From Desulfobacterales bacterium (GTDB lineage Bacteria; Desulfobacterota; Desulfobacteria; Desulfobacterales; JAFDCJ01), in assembly GCA_020345785.1 (NCBI GenBank), contig CP070771.1, forward strand, positions 1,118,809 through 1,126,420: DNA of 7,612 nt, given 5' to 3'. The translations under genes and the position numbers were made by a program. The notes under the pieces are model-generated. The model ran no database searches. It saw only the letters and a list, made by a program, of their open reading frames with translations, and had not been told where the DNA came from. Shown one piece after another: positions 1-5,075 of the stretch; position 1 is the stretch's first letter; every line of letters begins with the position of its first letter.

Positions 1-60
1 ATGAGAAGAAGTTTGGTCATCGATCAAATTGCCTGCCTCGCCGGATGGCGGCGGCGCTGA
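1..60 (+). CDS. possible 3' tail of an upstream reading frame (partial)
   Basis: Frame 1 is open from the first base and ends at a TGA at 58-60, giving 19 residues (MRRSLVIDQIACLAGWRRR). The ATG at base 1 is at the window edge, so it may be internal to a longer gene. The basic, Arg-rich end does not identify a family. The stop codon falls inside the first unit of the TGACACNNGAAACC repeat cluster, so the repeat either supplies the stop or has inserted into and truncated the frame. It could equally be a chance open stretch. Confidence 0.2.
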   Translation: MRRSLVIDQIACLAGWRRR

Positions 61-126
61 CACGTGAAACCTGACACCCGAAACCTTTGGGGTCTGACAC
101 CTGAAACCTTTTCATGGATTGACACC
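58..126 (+). repeat. cluster of 14-base direct repeats TGACACNNGAAACC
   Basis: Three full copies are visible: TGACACGTGAAACC (58-71), TGACACCCGAAACC (72-85) directly abutting it, and TGACACCTGAAACC (95-108) after a 9-base gap. A fourth, truncated TGACACC lies at 120-126. Only the two middle bases vary between full copies. The units are not themselves palindromic and are too short and irregular for a CRISPR array. I recall similar short repeats scattered near transposase genes in deltaproteobacterial genomes, but no transposase is visible here. They could be remnants of insertion-sequence ends, a dispersed intergenic repeat, or binding sites. The truncated unit also creates a perfect TTGACA at 119-124. 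Confidence 0.7.
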
Positions 127-133
127 TTTTATC

Positions 134-156
134 TTTTACAACAAGTTCTTGTAAAA
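134..156. promoter_or_regulatory. AT-rich inverted repeat upstream of the amidase (possible operator)
   Basis: TTTTACAA (134-141) is the exact reverse complement of TTGTAAAA (149-156), separated by 7 bases. A nested alternative, ACAAG-TT-CTTGT, spans 141-152. It begins 10 bases after a perfect -35-like TTGACA (119-124) and ends 34 bases before the amidase ATG, a normal place for a repressor site. No good -10 hexamer stands 16-18 bases after that TTGACA, so the promoter is not established. A weak intrinsic terminator for an upstream gene is another reading, because T-rich and A-rich tracts flank the stem, but the stem is nearly all A/T. Confidence 0.35.
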
Positions 157-190
157 AAACCGGAAATCGCCCAAACAAGGAAATACTGCC

Positions 191-1627
191 ATGGACAAAC
201 TCCCTTTACATTATCAAACTATCACCGAGCTGGCCGACGCCATCCGCAAGGGTGAATTTTCTTCTACTCAACTGGTGCAAAATTTGCTGGAACGTATCAA
301 TCGACTCAATGGCCAGCTGAATGCCTTCCGCTTGACGTGCGCTGAACAGGCCCTGGAACAGGCTTACGCGGCAGACCGGCAATTAAGAGAGGGAAAGGAT
401 ATCGGGGTCCTGCAGGGTATCCCCTATGCCGTCAAGGACCTATTTGATGTCAAAGGACTGCCCACGGCGGCCGGTTCCAAACTGTTGGATAAAAATACTG
501 CCGTCGAAGATTCCCTGGCCGTCCGTAAGTTATCTCAGGCCGGAATGGTCTTGTCAGGCAAAACCAATACGGTTCAATTTGCTTTCAGCGGTGTCGGGAT
601 CAATCACGATCACGGCACACCGCACAATCCTTGGAGCCAAACCCATCATATTCCCGGCGGCTCCAGCAGCGGTTCGGCGGTTGCGGTGGCCGCCGGACTG
701 ATTCCTATGGCCTTGGGGACGGACACCGGCGGCTCGGTGCGGGTGCCCGCCGCGCTTTGCGGAACGGTTGGTTTGAAAACAACCGTGGGTCGCATCAGCC
801 GGGCAGGGGTATACCCTTTGAGCTGGACGCTGGATTCGGTCGGTGTCTTTACACGCTCGGTGGAAGATGCGGCCCTGGTTTATCAGTGGCTGCATGGCCC
901 CGATGCCAAGGATGAAATCACCCTGGGTGTAGCACCCCACGATGCACTCAAGCATTTGAAAGAAGGCGCAAAAGGACTTCGGCTGGCCTTCGCAGAATCG
1001 GTATTCTGGGAGGATATGGATCCCGAAGTTGCGAAAGCCGTGCGGGAGTGCGGCAAAGTGTTTGAAGACCTGGGCGCCGATGTCGGCAGCCTAGATTTCA
1101 ACGAAGCTCAGGAAGCCCGTGAATTGAACCCGGGCGGTGTGATCATTGCCAGCGAAGGCTACACGCTGAATAAAAAGTGGCTGGAGGAGCACTTCGATGA
1201 GCTGGATCCGGTAGTGGCACACCGCATGATCAAAGGACGGGAAGTGACCGCTGCTCAATATTTGCAGACCAATTACCTTGCCAGGCAACTGCGAGCAAAA
1301 ACCGGCATTACACTAAAAGAAATGGATGCACTGCTGGTTCCTGCAACTCCGGTTCCCGCTAAACCGGTGGCGGAGGTGGACACCGACATGGATAACTATC
1401 TGGCCAATAACATCCGCTATCTGCGTAATACTTCCATTGGAAATATCCTGAATTTATGCGGCTTGAGCGTGCCATGCGGCTTCACCCAAAACGGCCTGCC
1501 CATCGGGCTTTTGATTTACGGCAAGCCATTTCAAGAAGATCTGGTGCTGCGAGCCGGTTACGCTTTCCAGCAGGCAACCGACTGGCATAAACATGCCCCG
1601 GATTTGTCATGGGTTGTGAATGTTTGA
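191..1627 (+). CDS. amidase-signature family hydrolase
   Basis: This 478-residue protein belongs to the amidase signature family, which hydrolyses carboxamide C-N bonds with a Ser-cisSer-Lys triad. The full triad can be placed. Lys82 lies in YAVKDLFDV, the cis-Ser158 lies in the Gly/Ser-rich stretch PGGSSSGS (155-162), and the nucleophile Ser182 lies in GTDTGGSVR. The 24-residue distance between the serines matches fatty-acid amide hydrolase. The length is normal for a stand-alone amidase, and there is no signal peptide, so it should be cytosolic. The start is supported by AAGGAAA at 177-183. It resembles GatA, but no gatB or gatC is adjacent, so a tRNA amidotransferase role is unlikely. The substrate cannot be read from sequence. 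A tautomerase-like gene follows 46 bases later, suggesting a shared catabolic role (inference). Confidence 0.93.
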   Translation: MDKLPLHYQTITELADAIRKGEFSSTQLVQNLLERINRLNGQLNAFRLTCAEQALEQAYAADRQLREGKDIGVLQGIPYAVKDLFDVKGLPTAAGSKLLDKNTAVEDSLAVRKLSQAGMVLSGKTNTVQFAFSGVGINHDHGTPHNPWSQTHHIPGGSSSGSAVAVAAGLIPMALGTDTGGSVRVPAALCGTVGLKTTVGRISRAGVYPLSWTLDSVGVFTRSVEDAALVYQWLHGPDAKDEITLGVAPHDALKHLKEGAKGLRLAFAESVFWEDMDPEVAKAVRECGKVFEDLGADVGSLDFNEAQEARELNPGGVIIASEGYTLNKKWLEEHFDELDPVVAHRMIKGREVTAAQYLQTNYLARQLRAKTGITLKEMDALLVPATPVPAKPVAEVDTDMDNYLANNIRYLRNTSIGNILNLCGLSVPCGFTQNGLPIGLLIYGKPFQEDLVLRAGYAFQQATDWHKHAPDLSWVVNV

Positions 1628-1673
1628 ATATTTTAAATAACAAGCAAGTGCTGCTAAATAGAAAGGAGACAAT

Positions 1674-2033
1674 ATGCCGCAAGTCATCATCCACATCTCG
1701 GAGACCCGGGATCAGGGAGTTAAATCCATGCTGGTAAAAGAAATTCGGCAAGCCATCTCAAAAACGCTGGAGCTGGATACTATTATCGGTCAGGTCATAC
1801 TTTATGAAAGCCCGGTGGCCAATCGAGAGACGCATGCTGATCGCGATCCAAATTTCGTGTTTGTAGAAGTCTTCATGTATCCCGGGCGCGATCCGGCACT
1901 GAAGAAAGAGTTGATGGAGCGATTTTTCATATTGATCAATCGGCATACGGACGTTGACCCGAAAAACATCCATGCCGTCATTCACGAAATTCCGAAGGAA
2001 AGCTATTTCGGCGGTATGATGAAACAGCATTGA
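1674..2033 (+). CDS. 4-oxalocrotonate tautomerase-like protein, double-length (two fused units)
   Basis: This is a 119-residue protein of the tautomerase superfamily. After Met removal it would start with the catalytic Pro1. The opening PQVIIHISETR parallels 4-oxalocrotonate tautomerase, including His6 and Arg11 (numbered from Pro1). The second half (about residues 60-116) looks like another beta-alpha-beta unit: FVFVEVFMYPGRD places Arg72 where Arg11 sits in the first unit, but Val62 replaces the proline. It ends in the family-like HEIPKESYFGGM. Canonical 4-OT subunits are about 62 residues, so this length suits a fused pair, as in other two-unit superfamily members. A strong ribosome site (AAAGGAG, 1662-1668) fixes the ATG. 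It probably shares a transcript with the upstream amidase. It could isomerise keto/enol acids in a degradation route; a dehalogenase or decarboxylase activity, known in the superfamily, cannot be excluded. Confidence 0.85.
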   Translation: MPQVIIHISETRDQGVKSMLVKEIRQAISKTLELDTIIGQVILYESPVANRETHADRDPNFVFVEVFMYPGRDPALKKELMERFFILINRHTDVDPKNIHAVIHEIPKESYFGGMMKQH

Positions 2034-2071
2034 AATGGGGCCGCATCATCCAGTCGCAGGATGGGGATACA

Positions 2072-2164
2072 ATGTATGTCCCATGCACAGACATCAGCAA
2101 TCCCGAAGCTTTGAAACTTGAAAAAGACTCGATGCGCACATTTCTCGGGGCATGGCCTATGTAA
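2072..2164 (+). CDS. doubtful small ORF, 30 residues
   Basis: An ATG at 2072 opens a 30-codon frame (MYVPCTDISNPEALKLEKDS, then MRTFLGAWPM) ending at TAA 2162-2164. A purine-rich AGGATGGGG at 2058-2066 stands 5 bases upstream and could serve as ribosome site. The frame stays open backwards past a TTG at 2030 that overlaps the tautomerase stop, which would give 44 residues (start KWGRIIQSQDGD). The composition is protein-like, mixing charged and hydrophobic residues, but I recognise no family. It may be a real small protein, the worn end of a lost gene, or chance. The remaining bases up to 2259 contain an AT-rich stretch (2181-2200) and no other recognisable feature. Confidence 0.25.
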   Translation: MYVPCTDISNPEALKLEKDSMRTFLGAWPM

Positions 2165-2259
2165 ATCGGATCACAGTCATAAGTTAAATATATAAATAGA
2201 ACGGATGTCTCTATTTTACTGATGGACAAGCCGATTGCAGCTTAGATGCAGGTAATACA

Positions 2260-4251
2260 ATGATCGAAAAACCTTCCTACCAAGAATTAAAGCAACGCAT
2301 CAGGGAATTAGAAAAAGAAGCTGCTAAATACAAGCAGATAGAGGAGGCGCTGCGGGAGAGTGAGAGGCGCTACAGAAACATTTATGACAATGCCCAGGTT
2401 GGCTTGTATCGTTCACGGTTAAAAGACGGTAAGATGGTGATGGCAAATAACCGGATGGCTGAGATGTTTGGGTATAAAACTGCAGAAGAATGCGTCGCAA
2501 AATATGTTGCCATAGACCACTACGTGTATCCGGAGATGAGAGCTAAATTAGTCCAGATTTTGCGTAATCATGGTAAATTCAGCAACTTTGAAGTGCCCAT
2601 AAGAAAAGATGATGGTTCTATCACTTGGCTTCAGTTTTCCGGTATCCTATCGTCGGAGAAAGGCTACTTTGAGGGGGTCGCTACAGACATTACAAAGAGC
2701 AAGCTGGCTGAAAAGAAGCTGCGGGAGAGTGAAAAACGATATCGGAGTTTGTTTAAAAACAATCACTCCATAATGCTTCTTATCGATCCTGAGAACGGCG
2801 AGATCGTAGATGCCAATCAAGCAGCAATCTCATTTTATGGTTGGAGTTATAAGGAGCTAACCGGCAAAAAAATTACTGACATAAACACACTCACAAATGA
2901 ACAAGTGTTCCAGGAAATGGAGCAGGCAAAGAAGGAAAAGCGTCAGCACTTTTTTTTCCGCCACCGTTTGTCGACCGGAGAAATCCGAGAGGTTGAAGTG
3001 TACAGCGGCCCCATTACCGTGAAAGACAGAAAACTGCTGTATTCGATTATTCACGATATCACCGAGCGTAAGCAGGCCGAGAAGGCGCTGCGGGATGGCC
3101 GGGAAAAACTGGCCAGACTGAAGAAAATGGAATCCCTTGGGTTGTTGGCTGGTGGGGTTGCGCACGACTTAAATAACGTCTTGTCGGGGATTGTGAGCTA
3201 TCCGGAATTACTTTTGCTGGATTTACCTGAAGACAGCAAACTCAGAAAGCCAATTGAAACGATGCAGAGGTCCGGACACCGTGCAGTCGCCATCGTGCAG
3301 GATTTATTAACTGTGGCCAGGGGAGTGGCGACGGTCAGAGAGCCGTTGAACCTGAATGACATCATCAGAGATTATTTAAAATCTCCGGAGTTTCGAAATC
3401 TCGAACAATTTCATCCCACAGTTACCGTCGAGACCAGCCTCGATCCGGACTTGCTTAACATTGCCGGCTCTCATGTTCATTTAAGAAAAGTGGTAATGAA
3501 TCTGGTTTCAAATGCCTCGGAGGCAATCGACGGCAGCGGCCATATCGCCATAGCGACCGTAAATCGTTATATCGATAAACCGCTAAGGGGATACGATAAT
3601 GTGAGAGCAGGTGAATATGCTGTTCTGGTGGTATCGGACGATGGCTCGGGAATATCATCGGATGATCTTGATAGAATATTCGAACCGTTTTATACAAAAA
3701 AAGTGATGGGCAGAAGTGGAACCGGTTTAGGTCTGGCCGTGGTATGGAACGTCGTGCAGGATCACGAAGGCTATATCGATGTTAAAAGTACCAACTATGG
3801 GACAACATTTGAAATTTATTTTCCCATCACTAGGCAAGAAATATCGGGCACGAAATTGATCCGGCCGCTTGGAGACTACCGGGGTGCCGGAGAGTCCATC
3901 CTGGTAGTTGACGATGTGGAATCACAAAGGGAAATTGCCTGCAATATGTTGGATAAATTGGGTTATAATGCTACTGCCGTTTCCAGCGGTGAGGAAGCAA
4001 TTGAATACCTGCAAGAGCACAGCGTGGATTTAATTCTGCTGGATATGATCATGGAGCCGGGTATGAGCGGCCGTGAGACATACGAGAGGATAGTCAAGAT
4101 TCATCCGAATCAAAAGGCCGTCATTGCCAGTGGATACGCTGAAACAGACGAGGTGAAAGAAGCTCAAAAATTAGGCGCAGGCAAATACATCAGAAAGCCG
4201 TTGACGTTGGAAAAATTAGGCTTCGCGGTTAAAGAAGAGTTGAAAAAATAA
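2260..4251 (+). CDS. cytosolic PAS-PAS hybrid sensor histidine kinase with receiver domain
   Basis: This 663-residue two-component signalling protein starts with a coiled coil (about 5-38). Two PAS sensor domains follow (about 36-146 and 157-270), each ending in a typical DIT-K/ER-AE linker. The kinase core comprises HisKA with His302 in GVAHDLNNVL, an N box with Asn418 (NLVSNASEAI), a G1 box DDGSGIS (460-466), an F box FEPFYTKK (474-481) and a G2 box GTGLGL (487-492). A C-terminal receiver (about 546-661) has acidic residues Asp551/Asp552, phosphoacceptor Asp595, Ser624 and Lys646. All catalytic positions are present. No transmembrane segment is visible, so it should sense an internal signal. 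The chain ends at the receiver, with no Hpt or DNA-binding output, so phosphate must pass to another protein or the receiver acts on the kinase. The ATG follows only a weak AGGTAA. The stop overlaps the next gene's start. Confidence 0.94.
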   Translation: MIEKPSYQELKQRIRELEKEAAKYKQIEEALRESERRYRNIYDNAQVGLYRSRLKDGKMVMANNRMAEMFGYKTAEECVAKYVAIDHYVYPEMRAKLVQILRNHGKFSNFEVPIRKDDGSITWLQFSGILSSEKGYFEGVATDITKSKLAEKKLRESEKRYRSLFKNNHSIMLLIDPENGEIVDANQAAISFYGWSYKELTGKKITDINTLTNEQVFQEMEQAKKEKRQHFFFRHRLSTGEIREVEVYSGPITVKDRKLLYSIIHDITERKQAEKALRDGREKLARLKKMESLGLLAGGVAHDLNNVLSGIVSYPELLLLDLPEDSKLRKPIETMQRSGHRAVAIVQDLLTVARGVATVREPLNLNDIIRDYLKSPEFRNLEQFHPTVTVETSLDPDLLNIAGSHVHLRKVVMNLVSNASEAIDGSGHIAIATVNRYIDKPLRGYDNVRAGEYAVLVVSDDGSGISSDDLDRIFEPFYTKKVMGRSGTGLGLAVVWNVVQDHEGYIDVKSTNYGTTFEIYFPITRQEISGTKLIRPLGDYRGAGESILVVDDVESQREIACNMLDKLGYNATAVSSGEEAIEYLQEHSVDLILLDMIMEPGMSGRETYERIVKIHPNQKAVIASGYAETDEVKEAQKLGAGKYIRKPLTLEKLGFAVKEELKK

Positions 4252-4550
4252 TGGATCTCATCGTCAGGGTCAAAGAGATTAAAGGCACCTGTTCTGTCTA
4301 CAAAGTAGGTGATACGTTTATGCTGAAGGACGGTTGGCGGCTGGTTGCAGATATCCCTCTCTGCATGCATTCGCTTGCAGCGATTCTGCCCCACTATAAC
4401 GCACTTAGAGTTTCTGAACCAGATCAATGGGGTCTGGCCGGAAAAGATGATAAGACCAAAGCCTACCTTCAGTGTCTCGATCCCTATTCACACACCGATG
4501 GCGGGACAGCTGTTTTTGAGATAGAAAGGGTGTTAGAGGGTGAGAAATAG
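4251..4550 (+). CDS. TIGR04076-like small protein, coupled to the kinase
   Basis: This 99-residue protein resembles the TIGR04076 family of small proteins of unknown function. The recognisable pattern is an N-terminal VRVKEIKGTCSVYKVGD, a central DIPLCMHSLAAILPHYNALR, and a closing AYLQCLDP followed by a beta strand (TAVFEIERV). Three cysteines stand at 14, 38 and 75, near the positions I recall as conserved, which may indicate metal or redox chemistry (inference). Its ATG shares one base with the kinase stop (TAATG), so translation is probably coupled and the two proteins made together. It has no signal peptide or membrane segment. Other family members often have a glycine next to the first Cys (CPVGYKVGD); here the motif reads CSVYKVGD. 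A role as partner or output of the kinase is suggested only by the gene arrangement. Confidence 0.75.
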   Translation: MDLIVRVKEIKGTCSVYKVGDTFMLKDGWRLVADIPLCMHSLAAILPHYNALRVSEPDQWGLAGKDDKTKAYLQCLDPYSHTDGGTAVFEIERVLEGEK

Positions 4551-4571
4551 CCACAAGATTAATTTCCTCAC
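4540..4571 (+). terminator. stem-loop over the end of the TIGR04076-like gene (weak terminator candidate)
   Basis: GTGAGAAAT (4540-4548) pairs with ATTT-C-CTCAC (4562-4571): a 9-pair stem with one bulged C and a 13-base loop. It includes the stop codon at 4548-4550. No U-run follows directly (ATTACCCTTTGTCC), so it is a poor intrinsic terminator. It could act in mRNA end protection or be incidental. Confidence 0.25.
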
Positions 4572-4700
4572 ATTACCCTTTGTCCTTTTCGACCCGATGA
4601 TTATGTCCTCAGCATTTAGCAGTCCTTTTTAATGACCATCCTTGACCTCCTAGTAATCTATGCTTAATTATACCTGTATCGAGCGGTTTCCTGTCAAGGC

Positions 4701-4737
4701 GCCTGGGCGTCCTCTTAAAAAAACTACGAGGACGGGC
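4701..4737. other. bulged hairpin CGTCCTC/GAGGACG
   Basis: CGTCCTC (4708-4714) is the exact complement of GAGGACG (4728-4734) around a 13-base A-rich loop. The stem can be extended by GCC (4701-4703) with GGC (4735-4737) if TGGG (4704-4707) bulges out. It sits 8 bases before the REP pair. No T-run follows, so it is not a clear terminator on the + strand. It may be part of the repeat element or a processing site. Confidence 0.4.
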
Positions 4738-4744
4738 ATGACCA

Positions 4745-4858
4745 TGTAGCGGCGGGGTTTATCCCCGCCAGATTTGCACCAATCATTTTTTCCAGTGCTA
4801 CATGGGTATTGGCAAAACCGTTATATTCCGGTTGGCGGGGATAAACCCCGCCGCTACA
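4745..4858. repeat. head-to-head REP pair (BIME-like element)
   Basis: A 26-base sequence at 4745-4770 recurs as its perfect reverse complement at 4833-4858, with 62 bases between. Each arm contains a short hairpin: GGCGGGG-TTTAT-CCCCGCC in the left arm (4751-4769), and the mirror with an ATAAA loop in the right arm (4834-4852). Each hairpin is preceded on its own strand by GTAG(C). A GTAG tetranucleotide beside a GC-rich hairpin is the hallmark of REP sequences mobilised by REP-associated tyrosine transposases (RAYT). Two REPs in opposite orientation make a BIME. No RAYT gene is in the window, so the enzyme would have to act from elsewhere. The perfect match of the arms suggests recent insertion or selection to keep pairing. 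Roles known for such elements include mRNA stabilisation, transcription attenuation and gyrase or IHF binding; none is shown here. Confidence 0.85.
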
Positions 4859-4997
4859 CAATTAATCCAGACAGTGAGCTTCGTTAGCATTCTATAACCA
4901 CCTCTGCTTCACCTCCCGTGTACCAGGGTGGCTTGAATTTTGACTGCGAGGCTGAAGTCCGAAGGGCGGAGCCCTGAACCCGGAACTGAAAGATCTA

Positions 4998-5026
4998 TTC
5001 ACAAGTTAAATTAGCTATCATCTAAC
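4998..5026 (+). promoter_or_regulatory. weak sigma-70-type promoter candidate for the cyclase
   Basis: TTCACA (4998-5003, five of six consensus bases) is followed after 17 bases by TCTAAC (5021-5026, four of six). Transcription would start near 5033, leaving a leader of roughly 43 bases before the ATG at 5076. The spacing is ideal but the -10 match is moderate, and such matches arise by chance in AT-rich sequence. Confidence 0.25.
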
Positions 5027-5075
5027 TCTCCCCTTCAACATCGTCTCAAAACCTCGACCCCAGCGGATTAATGCC

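Larger units (their letters stand above)
4551..5075. other. 525-base non-coding region between kinase unit and cyclase
   Basis: No convincing reading frame crosses this gap on either strand, and I see no tRNA-like or other RNA gene. From left to right it holds a stem-loop at the end of the preceding gene, a featureless pyrimidine-rich stretch (about 4572-4700), a bulged hairpin at 4701-4737, the REP pair at 4745-4858, a short GGGC-GGA-GCCC hairpin at 4964-4974 (5 pairs counting the flanking A-T), and a weak promoter candidate at 4998-5026. Its layout, repeats plus separate promoter, supports independent transcription of the cyclase. Confidence 0.75.

Noticed and set aside
64..255. 63-residue + strand frame beginning MKPDTRNLWG
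   Set aside because: It reads through the direct repeats and dyad and overlaps the amidase start by 65 bases in another frame. It has no ribosome site or recognisable family.
554..955. 133-residue antisense frame inside the amidase, and similar antisense frames across the kinase and cyclase
   Set aside because: These are shadows of strongly supported + strand genes. They show no family motifs, and the sense frames carry all catalytic residues.
191..1627. Calling the amidase GatA of tRNA amidotransferase
   Set aside because: The triad motifs are shared by the whole amidase signature family, and no gatB or gatC lies beside it.
2191..2196. TATAAA as a -10 box for the kinase gene
   Set aside because: The hexamer is good, but no -35-like sequence lies 16-18 bases upstream (GGATCA or neighbours). 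The region is simply AT-rich.
4642..4674. TTGACC (4642-4647) as a promoter with TATACC downstream
   Set aside because: The spacer to TATACC is 21 bases, and the hexamer at correct spacing (TAATTA) matches poorly. The site is also over 400 bases from the cyclase.
4745..4858. CRISPR array or intrinsic terminator at the GC-rich repeats
   Set aside because: There are only two copies, in opposite orientation, with no regular spacers and no T-run. GTAG plus hairpin fits a REP pair better.
4551..5075. Hidden small gene, tRNA or riboswitch in the long gap
   Set aside because: No frame over about 60 codons, no cloverleaf pattern and no recognisable aptamer motif could be found by eye.
5071..5075. 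Alternative ATG at 5071 for the cyclase
   Set aside because: It is in a different frame and stops after about 25 codons. The ATG at 5076 leads directly into the conserved RKLTAILSAD motif.
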